A stretch of DNA of 64,000 nt from Hofstenia miamia. Taxonomy: Eukaryota > Xenacoelomorpha > Acoela. Within the stretch, counting starts at the first letter, position 1; every line of letters starts with the position of its first letter. The stretch covers positions 1,771,970 through 1,835,969 of the forward strand of contig SCFE01000035.1 in NCBI GenBank assembly GCA_004352715.1. The letters run 5' to 3'. The notes under the pieces were generated by a model, which did not search any database, was not told the origin of the DNA, and saw nothing but the letters and a program-made list of their open reading frames with translations. Of this stretch, positions 35,090 through 46,899 are shown one piece after another. A program made the translations under genes and the position numbers.

Positions 35090-35500
35090 AGATGAAGTAC
35101 ATCGGTATTGGCTGAAGAAATTCACTAATGTTCATTAGAGACTAGCAGTAGCATTGAAGGAGTGTGTGGTGATTGGGTGTCCAGAGTGGATGATAGTGGG
35201 AAGGACATTTCTGATACAGAAGGACCCAAAGAAAGGCAGTGAGGCAAGCAACTTCATGCCAATAACATGTCTGCCAACAACTTGGAAATTGCTAACTTCT
35301 GTGACTTCAAGCTTGTAAGTAGCTTAATCCCTATAACAGAAAAGTTAAAGGAGACATTCATAGGGTATACGTTGGAGAAGAATGGTAGAGCAGTGAGTCA
35401 CCTATGGTACATGGACGACCAGAAGATGTATGCTAGTTCAAGGAAGATATTGCAGAAGCAGGTAAAGATATTGGAGAAGGCAAGCAGAGATTCTGGGTTG
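35090..35500 (+). repeat. 411-bp repeat of 34042-34452 between single Ns
   Basis: Constant offset 1,048; bounded by single Ns at 35089 and 35501. It carries the YMDD part of the retrotransposon again. Probably a misplaced contig. Confidence 0.9.
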
Positions 35501-35501
35501 N

Positions 35502-37033
35502 CTATACTTTTATTTTTACTATTGAATATGAAAGTTTATGTATTTTGCTACACAAATACACCCTTTCACGTAATTGGCTTGCATTTTAGAATATGTTAGG
35601 TTACTTTTTATTTGTCTTAGTTGATGATTGCTAAAGAATTATTTATAATTTGTTTATTGTAAACATTGATTCCAGCATATCTGATATATTACCATGAAAC
35701 ACATGCATAATAGTCTTGCGTGTTTAAGTTTTAGGTAAATCATATTCTATTTTTAATAAACGGTTTTTCATAGAACAAAATATAATGGAAAGTATACATG
35801 TATTTAATTTAAAATCAATTTACAATAATATTTTAAAAAGTGTATTTTCTTCAATGATTAAATATTCATTCTTGGTTAGAAAAACATTCTTTTAAAGTCT
35901 TTAAATAACCCTGATATGTTTTTCCAAAAACTTTAATACAACTTTTTTTGGCAATTATAAGAGGTTGTTCGAATTATCTACTATTTCCTCATTTTCATTG
36001 CAAGCTAGCCCAGTCTTCATTGTCATAATATAATTGGGTATCTTCAATCAGATTGATTTATTTTTTGCAATAAATTTTATGATTGCATTTCTAACGACTG
36101 CATTTTGTTTTCCACTAGCAGTTTTTTAGGATCCAATCCATTGTTTAAAAAGAAAGCAAAGGTAAACAAAGTATTAGAAAGGATAGATGCTAATAGTGTA
36201 ACAGAAATAAACAGGTTAGCGTATGCAGGCGCATGGGAGGTGCTGATGAATGTACGCACGGATATGAAGATGAAAAGACGACAAGAAGATAAGGGAGACA
36301 AAACGCCAGCATGGGAGAGAAGAATTGAGAATAAAGTGGCAAAGATTAGGCAGCAATTAGGAAAGATCAGGACAAGTAAGACAGTACAGGGCAGGTGCAG
36401 GGTAGGTAAGGGGAAGACTATAGAAACTGCAAGAGAAGAGCTTAAGCAGAGATTAGTTGCAGAAGCTGAGAAACTGAGAAAATATAGGGCAAGGACAAAG
36501 CAGGCAAGAGACAATATGAAGTTTGAGACCTAAGAAGGAAGATTCTACAAAGAACGAGATGCAGCAGAAAAGGCTACAGCTAGAGCAGGAAAGGACGCAG
36601 TAAGGTTCTGAGAGAATATATGGGGAAATGAGGGACCAGAGATAGAGAGTGAGCAGATGCAGAAGGATTTCAGATAAAAAGAAAAAGTAATCACAACTGC
36701 AAAACTGAAGGGAGCTCCAAAGAAAATGAAGAACTACAAGGCGCCAGGCAGAGATGAAGTACATCGGTATTGGCTGAAGAAATTCACTAATGTTCATTAG
36801 AGACTAGCAGTAGCATTGAAGGAGTGTGTGGTGATTGGGTGTCCAGAGTGGATGATAGTGGGAAGGACATTTCTGATACAGAAGGACCCAAAGAAAGGCA
36901 GTGAGGCAAGCAACTTCATGCCAATAACATGTCTGCCAACAACTTGGAAATTGCTAACTTCTGTGACTTCAAGCTTGTAAGTAGCTTAATCCCTATAACA
37001 GAAAAGTTAAAGGAGACATTCATAGGGTATACG
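35502..37033 (+). repeat. 1,532-bp repeat of 32792-34323
   Basis: Constant offset 2,710, covering the 5' flank and first half of the retrotransposon, bounded by a single N at 35501 and the large gap at 37034. Confidence 0.9.
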
Positions 37034-37766
37034 NNNNNNNNNNNNNNNNNNNNNNNNNNNNNNNNNNNNNNNNNNNNNNNNNNNNNNNNNNNNNNNNNNN
37101 NNNNNNNNNNNNNNNNNNNNNNNNNNNNNNNNNNNNNNNNNNNNNNNNNNNNNNNNNNNNNNNNNNNNNNNNNNNNNNNNNNNNNNNNNNNNNNNNNNNN
37201 NNNNNNNNNNNNNNNNNNNNNNNNNNNNNNNNNNNNNNNNNNNNNNNNNNNNNNNNNNNNNNNNNNNNNNNNNNNNNNNNNNNNNNNNNNNNNNNNNNNN
37301 NNNNNNNNNNNNNNNNNNNNNNNNNNNNNNNNNNNNNNNNNNNNNNNNNNNNNNNNNNNNNNNNNNNNNNNNNNNNNNNNNNNNNNNNNNNNNNNNNNNN
37401 NNNNNNNNNNNNNNNNNNNNNNNNNNNNNNNNNNNNNNNNNNNNNNNNNNNNNNNNNNNNNNNNNNNNNNNNNNNNNNNNNNNNNNNNNNNNNNNNNNNN
37501 NNNNNNNNNNNNNNNNNNNNNNNNNNNNNNNNNNNNNNNNNNNNNNNNNNNNNNNNNNNNNNNNNNNNNNNNNNNNNNNNNNNNNNNNNNNNNNNNNNNN
37601 NNNNNNNNNNNNNNNNNNNNNNNNNNNNNNNNNNNNNNNNNNNNNNNNNNNNNNNNNNNNNNNNNNNNNNNNNNNNNNNNNNNNNNNNNNNNNNNNNNNN
37701 NNNNNNNNNNNNNNNNNNNNNNNNNNNNNNNNNNNNNNNNNNNNNNNNNNNNNNNNNNNNNNNNNN
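37034..37766. other. 733-bp assembly gap inside the retrotransposon
   Basis: N run. By comparison with 34324-34615, only about 292 bp of element sequence should be missing, so the gap length is likely an estimate. Confidence 0.9.
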
Positions 37767-38550
37767 AGATGAGGCTAAGGAAAGAATACAAGAGGAGAGT
37801 AAGGAAGATACTACAGAAGTCAGCATTAAATGGGCAGAATAGTATAAAAACAATTAATACATGGGCGATACCAGTGTTGAGATATTCAGCAGGAATAGTT
37901 AGGTGGAATAAGAGTGAACTGAGGGAATTAGACAGGGAGGCAAGGAAGATACTAGCAACAGAGAAAGCATTCAACTTAAATGGAGATGTAGATAGGCTGT
38001 ACATGGCAAGGCATAAAGGAGGGAAAGGACTGCTGAGTGTAGAAGAAACAGTAGAAGCAGAAGCACTAGGACTAAAGGAATATGTAGAAGAGAAACCTAG
38101 AGGGTCCCTACTAAAGGTCCCCAAGGAGCTAAGAAACTAAGGAAGATAAGAACTGAGATTGAACTAAAGCCAGCATACCAGAGTAGGATGGAATCAGAGA
38201 GAAAAGCAAGGTATAGGCAGAAGGTGATGCATTGAGAATACTGGAGGAACACAGAAATGTGTGACAGAGAAGAGAGCAACAAATGGTTAAGGAAACAGGA
38301 CTGAAAAGAGAAACAGAAGCACTGATAATGGCAGCACAGGAGCAAGCAATAAGAACAAACTGGGTGAAGAAGCATATAGTTAGGAGTACCATAGCAGGGA
38401 GGGGCAGTAGCAAAGAAGGCTGCATTGTTAGGAACAGCTAGAGTCCTGAGGAAAGCTCTCAGACTCCCTGGGAACTGGTAAGTTCCCCTAGCTAAGAGGG
38501 ATCCTAGCATGAAGCTGTGAGAAGAAATGAAATAATAATAGTAATAAAAG
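37767..38550 (+). mobile_element. 3' part of the retrotransposon, with C-terminal deletion and AAT-rich tail
   Basis: This continues the element after the gap. To 38239 it matches 34616-35088 with about four substitutions, including GAA where the other has a TAA stop. Beyond, short pieces read SNKWLRK, GLKRETEALIMAAQEQAIRT and NWVKKHI, then directly KKAALLGTARVLRKALRLPG. In intact relatives these two pieces are separated by the cysteine-histidine motif and the restriction-like endonuclease, so that region is deleted here. The end is marked by AAATGAAATAATAATAGTAA, an AAT-rich 3' tail typical of non-LTR elements. Confidence 0.75.
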
Positions 38551-38599
38551 ACTTTAGTAGGTCGGTGAAGGCAAAACATTCAAAAATAATAAAAATCAT

Positions 38600-38880
38600 T
38601 TTTTCAGCAACAAGGACCGTCACAGGAAATAAAGTAGGAACAGATTAAAAAATAAGTAAAGCGAAAGAATGGATCAGCAAAAACGAATGACATCAGGGAT
38701 TTCTTGAAGCTAAGGGCCGAGGAGAGAAAATCAATAGCAGTTGGAGAATTAAGAGTCAAGAAGAAATTAGAAGCACAAGCACGATTAAAAAACAAGTAAA
38801 GGGCGATGTTTCTTGCAACGATGGACAGAGAACTTGGCTATAATACTATCAAAGCAAGCGGGAATGCAAGAACGTTGTAG
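38600..38880 (+). other. lysine-rich coding-like remnant, unidentified
   Basis: One frame reads NDIRDFLKLRAEERKSIAVG and ELRVKKKLEAQARLKNK, then after a stop AMFLATMDRELGYNTIKASG. It directly follows the retrotransposon tail and may belong to another element or to the 5' part of a related copy. No family is recognised. Confidence 0.3.
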
Positions 38881-39038
38881 AATCAAATAGATCAACGTTC
38901 AAATTGCAAGTCAGTAAATGATTGAACAGGAGGCGATCATAGGCATAAAAGTAGTGACAGTGGGAGAGTGAAGAATTTGAGCAGAGCAAATTCATATATA
39001 TTTTCGTCAAATTCTTTATAATCATGATCATGCGAAAC

Positions 39039-39362
39039 TAGAGCCAAGCCGAGCTTGAGCACTGCATTGGATACAACGAACCCAAAACGAGCCATTACTA
39101 AGCCAAGTAAATTTATAGTTCTGTTTTTTAGTTTGTTTATGCAAATTTTTCTTATTTTTTTCATTCAATACACCTTATTTTATATATATTACAATGCTAT
39201 TTTAAAATTTTTATTAAATAATAGGAAGGCCTATGTAAAAAATTCTAAGAGTACAATATCTTTTAAAGAAAATATCGAGCTAAAACGAGCCTCATTGAAT
39301 GGTTCTATGTAGATGTGTCGAGCCGAGCTGAACTTAAAATTTTCGGCTCATTGACAAGACTG
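39039..39362. mobile_element. hAT-like MITE, GAGCCGAGC family, 5'-truncated copy
   Basis: Matches the 27285-27651 element from its GAGCTTGAGCAC segment onward, including AGCTAAAACGAGCCTCATT, and ends TCATTGACAAGACTG. The first roughly 25 bases of the left end are missing or diverged. The downstream flank GGCGCAAC resembles TGCGAAAC upstream at 6 of 8 positions, a possible decayed target duplication. Confidence 0.7.
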
Positions 39363-39471
39363 GGCGCAACAGTTGATCTATTACTGGTAAAAACCAAATT
39401 GATTACTTGATAGTGAATTACTTATGATGGGATAAAGATTCCAAAATATAATCCTTTCACAATTGCTGTAN

Positions 39472-39882
39472 ACTATAGAAACTGCAAGAGAAGAGCTTAA
39501 GCAGAGATTAGTTGCAGAAGCTGAGAAACTGAGAAAATATAGGGCAAGGACAAAGCAGGCAAGAGACAATATGAAGTTTGAGACCTAAGAAGGAAGATTC
39601 TACAAAGAACGAGATGCAGCAGAAAAGGCTACAGCTAGAGCAGGAAAGGACGCAGTAAGGTTCTGAGAGAATATATGGGGAAATGAGGGACCAGAGATAG
39701 AGAGTGAGCAGATGCAGAAGGATTTCAGATAAAAAGAAAAAGTAATCACAACTGCAAAACTGAAGGGAGCTCCAAAGAAAATGAAGAACTACAAGGCGCC
39801 AGGCAGAGATGAAGTACATCGGTATTGGCTGAAGAAATTCACTAATGTTCATTAGAGACTAGCAGTAGCATTGAAGGAGTGT
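39472..39882 (+). repeat. 411-bp repeat of 33707-34117 between single Ns
   Basis: Retrotransposon sequence bounded by single Ns at 39471 and 39883; constant offset 5,765. Same length (411 bp) as the block at 35090-35500. Confidence 0.9.
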
Positions 39883-39883
39883 N

Positions 39884-40476
39884 TAGAATCAAATAGATCA
39901 ACGTTCAAATTGCAAGTCAGTAAATGATTGAACAGGAGGCGATCATAGGCATAAAAGTAGTGACAGTGGGAGAGTGAAGAATTTGAGCAGAGCAAATTCA
40001 TATATATTTTCGTCAAATTCTTTATAATCATGATCATGCGAAACTAGAGCCAAGCCGAGCTTGAGCACTGCATTGGATACAACGAACCCAAAACGAGCCA
40101 TTACTAAGCCAAGTAAATTTATAGTTCTGTTTTTTAGTTTGTTTATGCAAATTTTTCTTATTTTTTTCATTCAATACACCTTATTTTATATATATTACAA
40201 TGCTATTTTAAAATTTTTATTAAATAATAGGAAGGCCTATGTAAAAAATTCTAAGAGTACAATATCTTTTAAAGAAAATATCGAGCTAAAACGAGCCTCA
40301 TTGAATGGTTCTATGTAGATGTGTCGAGCCGAGCTGAACTTAAAATTTTCGGCTCATTGACAAGACTGGGCGCAACAGTTGATCTATTACTGGTAAAAAC
40401 CAAATTGATTACTTGATAGTGAATTACTTATGATGGGATAAAGATTCCAAAATATAATCCTTTCACAATTGCTGTA
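39884..40476. repeat. 593-bp repeat of 38878-39470, including the MITE
   Basis: Constant offset 1,006. It carries a second listing of the GAGCCGAGC MITE at 40045-40368, then continues into unique DNA without a joint. Confidence 0.9.
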
Positions 40477-40539
40477 ATGTAAGATATTTTCCACATATTT
40501 GGTAGTGCCAATTTTTAGAAAGATTTAAGATATGAATAA

Positions 40540-41270
40540 AAGGTTAATTTTGAAATTCTTAAATAAATTTAGCAGGTATGTCATCTAAACCACATCCATT
40601 ACGCGTAATCTTGTCTAATGCGCCTTACAAACTATATCTAAGTGTATTTGAATTTCATTATGAGTTAGTAGATCAAAATAAAATGAAATTTAATCATATT
40701 CTTCGTTAAGTAAATTTCTGCCCTTTTGTGGATTTTCAGCAATAATTTCATCAAAATATATATATTAAAAACTCAAAAATAATTTGATTATATTCATTCG
40801 GTGAAATACCACAAGAAATATCTAGTGAAAGAAAATTAATGTCACCCATTGAAAATTAAACGAGGAATATTTAGTTTGCAAAGGTCAATTGAAAATTTTA
40901 TTTTCTGTATGTGATCAATTATCACTGTAGCAAAAAGCATAAGCAAATAAATACCAATAAGCTATTGTCAGACTCTAGAACATGCCAATTCGCAATTTTA
41001 TGAATTCAATAATTTAATGATCCTAAGTGATTTTCTAAAGAGAATTGCAATCCATGTTTGGAAATATTTTGTCCTTTTCTTATACAGAAATGTGTAATCA
41101 TATAATTTGTTCCTGAATTAAGGAATCATAAAATGTAAATTCATCACACCACGTTTCGGGCAAACCAGCAATCAAAATATCATATAATATTAAATAATTC
41201 ATTAGTGAAATTTGCTTTTCAATTTTAAAAATCCTGCAGCAGTTTGCATACATAGTCAATCCAATGGAAC
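40540..41270 (-). pseudogene. LINE relic with apurinic-type endonuclease and RT start
   Basis: The minus strand, read with frame changes, gives MYANCCRIFKIEKQISLMNY, DILIAGLPETWCDEFTFYDS, later MGDINFLSLDISCGISPNEY followed by NQIIFEFL, and then GCGLDDIPAKFI. These match jockey/CR1-type LINE proteins: the endonuclease start with its catalytic ETW, the GDFN motif followed by a YN...FL segment, and the RT entry motif GxDxIPAKxLKE. Stops and frameshifts are frequent and spacing is roughly conserved over 700 bp. It is a decayed copy, distinct from the retrotransposon at 33-38 kb, which is on the other strand. Confidence 0.6.
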
Positions 41271-41790
41271 TATGCTGATATCCAAAAAAAGAGATAAATT
41301 TTTAATTTTAAGTCTACTTTTGTCCACTCCTTCATTTATTAATAAATATCTTTTCCTTAAACATAATATTTCTTTCTTTCGATTGATAAAGATAGATGTA
41401 AGTCTTTTAATTTCTTATCATTAGAAAGAGCTGTTTTTTATCCCATATAGATGCCATGTTTAAAATTATAGGTTTAGATTTAGAGGAATATAATTTTCCA
41501 ATTTGAAATAGTTCAATAATACAATTTGAATCAATGTTAAAATGTGAAAAAATACATTTTAAATTTTCTCTCTAGTTTTTCAATTGATTGCGAAATTGTA
41601 TTCCTTTGCTTTTCGGATCTTTTTCTGTATGAAATAAAGATGTTTTTATCAACGCATTAGATATTATACACTTTTTGTTCAAATGTAAGTGTTTGTTTTT
41701 TAATTTAAAATTGATTTACATGTAAACAGATTAAATTCTCCACTTAAAAGAAATTTTACTTAAGCTAATTAAAGAACAATGTAAATTTCA
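41271..41790. other. AT-rich sequence between LINE relic and candidate microexon
   Basis: May contain the 5' part of the LINE; nothing further is recognised. The 70-codon plus-strand frame at 41212 overlaps the relic and is a shadow. Confidence 0.4.
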
Positions 41791-41796
41791 ACTTAC

Positions 41797-41835
41797 GTTT
41801 TCCCACGCTATTTGAAGGAGATCCTCTTTCTGTAC
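41797..41835 (-). CDS. candidate 39-bp microexon
   Basis: On the minus strand a pyrimidine-rich tract (TGTTTTTCTTTCGCATAATAG) precedes 39 bases that end at an excellent donor, AAC then GTAAGT. In phase 0 they read VQKEDLLQIAWEN; in another phase TERGSPSNSVGK. The bases are clearly richer in G+C than the surroundings. No neighbouring exon or family was identified. Confidence 0.3.
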
Positions 41836-41849
41836 CTATTATGCGAAAG

Positions 41850-42538
41850 AAAAACATTTGCTTGCAGCACAAAATGACAAAAAATCAATCTATAATGAGC
41901 ACAGATCCTAGTTTTGCATTGATGGTGAAGAATAGCCGTGGTTCAGATTTCTTTTGTTGAATTTAGTAGCAACGGAGTCCTAATCAATAGTTTCGAAACT
42001 TTGGGCTACAAGGACTTTTCCGTTTCTGTAGAATGATCATAGTAATAGAAAAAATGTCTGAATGTTAAAGATTTCAGGCAAAACTTGATAAAATCACAAA
42101 TTGTATACATATTTGAAGAATGAAAGTGATCATAAGGAATACCCATTTGCAAAATAAGATAAAAAATCGATTTTTTATGAACAGATTATAAAATACCCTT
42201 TTGCGGCGGCTAAAAACATTTGAACAACCAAGACCAGGCGACCATTAAAGGCTATTTTAGTTTATAGATTAAATTCCACATTATTTGTTTAAGAATGTGC
42301 AAAATTCTAAACACACCATTTAGTTTAAGTTGACCTATTTTAACAATTTATCGTTTAATCCTGAAAAATCATGAAAATAACGATTATTTAGAAATGCATT
42401 CGAATTACCCAATAAATAACGATCCAACAATGAGCCAGTCGAAAGCCCATGGGAGTCCTAATCGACTCCAATATCCATGTCAAATTGATTAAGAGTATAT
42501 ATGCTGGCAGAAGTTGTTGAAAGCTTCGTGCAAATGAT
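41850..42538. other. AT-rich sequence, nothing recognised
   Basis: No exon or element recognised. Confidence 0.5.
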
Positions 42539-42837
42539 GATATATATATATATANNNNNNNNNNNNNNNNNNNNNNNNNNNNNNNNNNNNNNNNNNNNNN
42601 NNNNNNNNNNNNNNNNNNNNNNNNNNNNNNNNNNNNNNNNNNNNNNNNNNNNNNNNNNNNNNNNNNNNNNNNNNNNNNNNNNNNNNNNNNNNNNNNNNNN
42701 NNNNNNNNNNNNNNNNNNNNNNNNNNNNNNNNNNNNNNNNNNNNNNNNNNNNNNNNNNNNNNNNNNNNNNNNNNNNNNNNNNNNNNNNNNNNNNNNNNNN
42801 NNNNNNNNNNNNNNNNNNNNNNATATATATATATATG
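42539..42837. repeat. (AT)n tract with assembly gap
   Basis: AT dinucleotides flank an N run at 42555-42822. Confidence 0.9.
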
Positions 42838-45800
42838 GATTCAAAATTCAAAACAAAACGAATATTTAACAATGAGTTTTACAACTGCACGTTTTTTCCT
42901 CAGATCAACAGTGTATTAAGTGCGGCAACATATTGAGAAATCAGTGAGTGCAACTAGTGCAGCCCTCTTGCGGAGCGGAGTGTTTCAATGATAGGCTATC
43001 TTTATACATGTAAAACACGTTTTTTCTTATAATTATAAAAGATGATAACTTCATACTACTTTTTTCAGATAGCCAAGTATGTCTTAATCACATATGGAAA
43101 AACCATAAGTGTGGCTTTAGCTGTTCTTCGGGCTTTTATACTTTTATGCTATTTACAACAAATTCCCATTTTTTGAATTGAAATCAAATTCACCTACCCA
43201 TGCAACTATAAGCCTTCGCTATTTACTGCACAATGTAGCCTGATATTTGGTTTATAAAATGATCCAAAATACTTAACAAATCTGTTAAGTGAGTCTTTGT
43301 CCTTTTGATAATTTATATGCACACGTGGTTTGCGAATATTTGCTTAGGCAAATTAAGAGATTCGTAATGTTTATTACAGATTTTCAATGTACATTATATA
43401 TACCGAATTTAATTACCGCAGCTATTTATTATTATTTTGAAATCGTAATTTAAGGACATAAGTCTGTGAATATGAATGTATAGAAGCAGGAGCTTAAGTT
43501 TAAGGCTTTAACAATAGGCATCCATTAAAGTTTAGCTTTTGCCATTTAAATTTGACTATAATATTCAATCAAATAATATAATTATTGCAGTTATTTTACA
43601 ATTAATTGTGATTTTTATTGTTGTAAAACTAACATATATAAACAGAGGTCTATTCAATAAATATGAACTTTAAGAAACTACTTTATCTGTTGAGTAAATT
43701 CACTTTGATTTTTTGGAAAGTTTCATCAAGTGCAAATTTTAATTTTAAGCCTTAATTCAAGCTTACGTTACTGAACTTGAATTTCACTTAAGAAAAACCA
43801 GATAGACTAGCTTGCAACAGGTGTATTTGGCAAAAAAGGCAGATAGCCTATTGAGACAATAGAAAAAGCATGTGGCGTGTATTGGACATAAGAAGGGTGC
43901 AAACGTTACTAAGTCTCAGAACTGGAAAAGATTATCTTGAACCTCAAAGATATTGTTCAAGTTTGGTGTGATTATTTCCTTTCATCTTTAAGCTATATTG
44001 CTGGCAAATTTTGGCTGTACTGCGTAAATCGTTTACACATTTAGAGTGATGTTTATAGAAAAATATATTAATTTTAAATTACTTGGTTCTGGAAATTAAG
44101 TATCGCGAATTCGATTTACGGTACTAAAGGCAAATTCTAAGAATTCGAAGTTAATTTAAAAATTCTGTTTGAAAAATTCCTAGTTAGGCGTCCCTATATA
44201 GACGTCCGTGGCTAAAATCAAAGTTGGAAAAATCTATAAAAATACTATTGCTAGAGAGTAAGTTTTAAACTACAAAAGAAGATGTTTAAACTGTATTGTT
44301 TCTCACAGAAAAAAACAGGAAAGACTTCCACAAATACGTATTAAGTAGTAAGAACATAGACTCCTTTGCTCAACAACTATAAAGAACTTTTTACCTCTGA
44401 AAAAAAGGAAAAATTTAGATTGAAATAAGAAGGAAATTGTTTTGTTATGAGAGGAAATTTCTAACGCAGAGAAAACGAAACCTTAAAAAGTTAGTTGCCT
44501 ACAGACCTTAAAAAATTGAATTTTGAAACTAAAGTACAAAATTCTGAGTTTACAAAAAGCAACAGGGAAAATGTAGATATCCAGAGCACAATATTGAATT
44601 TAATTATTTTTGATAGGTCAGACAGTTGCACAAGTAATAAACTGTAACACCAGAATTCTGGACATTTTCATTTCAATGTCAAAAGATAATAAAACTCAGA
44701 CTTGATTAAAAGTATTGCTGTAAGCAAATAAATTGGAAACCAATTGCGGGTCACTTTAAAAACATTGCAATCCGGTTAAGAACAGTAAATCTCGACGTAC
44801 CCGGAAGAATCATATGTGACATATAGTTAGAAAAATAAAATCTTTAAAAAAAAGAACTTACTGAAAAGTTTAGATCAACTTAAGAAAAGCTAGGGTTTAG
44901 TTCTTCAGCCAAATATTTATAAATGACTCTGTCAGAAACCACACAGCAGAGGTCAAAGGAAATCAAAGACAATTAACTAATTTAAATTCTTAGTGCGTTT
45001 CTATAGAAACTCACTTAATTTTCGAACCGCAAACAAGTAAAGGAATTAAACCTGCAGTTGGAAATGCGTGAACAATATTATTATCTATTCGCCCGATTAT
45101 CTACGTCCTTGTGAAATGCATTACACTTTAGGTATATTCGGAATAAAACAATCAAAAGATAACATAAATTCATTAATTATTTAAATTTAAGATTGAAGGG
45201 TTATTGTTTGAATGCAATAAACATTGCATAATGTACATTAATTTATGAAGAACGAATATTTCATATATTAGTTTAAATATTCATAGTAAATGCAACTTTA
45301 CTATGTTTTTTCATAGGCGAAGGCTAGAGAAGAGGATCTAAGTCTTACTTAATAGAAGAATTTCAATTTACAACAAATAAAGGTTCTGATAATGCAGAGT
45401 AGATAATATACTCGATAGATAATAATTTATGTCACCGTTGGAAAGGAATAGGAAGGAAAGGGAATTCTTTTCAGATCACATGTGAAATTCAAAAGGAATT
45501 AATTGACTAAATCATAAATTAACAAAGCATCTGAACAAGACGAAGGCATATCAATAGTTAACCTTCAATCAAATACCTCTGAATTCTACCAGTTTCTTTA
45601 TAACTGAATTGTAGAAATAGATTTTCACTTTCAAAAATAAACTCTTTCAACTATCATAAACATTAAACAAGAAAGGCACTACTAAAAAAATTTTTCACTA
45701 TCATGTGATTCAAGCTCAATAACTCATTTCATTAAATCACATTCTTATAAAGACTTGCACACACCTTTGTTTACTACATATTTTCAACGATTGCATGCTA

Positions 45801-46140
45801 GCAAATTTTGTTGTGAACCTAAATAAAATTTGAAAACCGTATAAATAATATTTATAAACATTAATATATTAATGGAACTATTGTAAAAAGCAAGTATATT
45901 TTTCAACTGAAAATACATAGCAAAATGCTTTACTTATATAAGCTAGAAATAATTCGAAAAGTGTGCTAATTACAGCATTGATATGAATAGAATAATTGTT
46001 TTATTTGCTAGGTAGCCATATTGAATGCTCATCTGAAAATATTTGTAGTTTTATTTGCACGATTTCTCCGTGGTTTTGGATTTTTCATACAAAAAGTGTG
46101 CATTAAATTACTTCTACTTTCCGCATATAAATCACAGCTG
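42838..46140. other. AT-rich sequence, nothing recognised
   Basis: More than 3 kb without a supported exon, RNA gene or element end on either strand. Confidence 0.5.
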
Positions 46141-46150
46141 AAGTCGGGTA

Positions 46151-46891
46151 CAGAATTGGGAACCGAACCCGAACCGATTTCTTAAACATGTCCCCGAAAC
46201 CGAATGTACCCGAAAATTCCCAAAATGCACAGCATCTCACCCGAATCCTAACCGAAATAATTTCAAAATGTCAAAAGAATGATAATATTGTTCTCCTTTT
46301 AGACTTTTATAATGCACTGCTTAGAATCCCACTCTTTTGGCTCTTTCCTGATAGTAAAAGAAATCTAATGAATATTAGAATTAATATCAAAGGAACTGAT
46401 TGTCTTACTATTTTTGTTAATATGAACAATGACAATAAGCCATTAAATGTCAAAATCTAAATCAACGTAATGCGGGTTGAGATAGATCTGAATTTTTTAA
46501 AACAATTATCTCAAAACATCACAGTGTGTACATGATAAAATACCAGTCAAAACCTTGGTTTTTGTAGTTTATAAAAATATTAATCTTGAAATGGTTTCAC
46601 ATTAGCTGCATCAAGCTTCAATAATTCAATGTAAAAAAGTGAACTCCTATGCTAAAAATATATAAAGTATTTGTAAAGTCAACAGCCAAATCGATGATAA
46701 ACTTCGTTGCTTTTTTAACAAAATTTGAAACGAGTGAAGATTTATTAACTTCAAAAACAGTATAAAACACAAAACACGCACAACAAGCCAAAATATCTTG
46801 AAAAGAGTTTCGTTTTCCCGGAACATGTGGGCTTAATCGAAACCATAATCGATTTTTCTGGGATTTGGTACCCGAACCGATTCCAACTCTG
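46151..46891. mobile_element. hAT-like MITE with CCGAACC arms
   Basis: The left end reads CAGAATTGGGAACCGAACCC and the right end, reverse-complemented, CAGAGTTGGAATCGGTTCGG, giving imperfect inverted repeats with CCGAA/TTCGG-rich arms. No matching 8-bp target duplication was found (left GTCGGGTA, right ATATACAC). Open frames of 90-93 codons at both ends of the element are not recognised proteins. Assignment to hAT is by analogy with other elements in this window. Confidence 0.55.
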
Positions 46892-46899
46892 ATATACAC

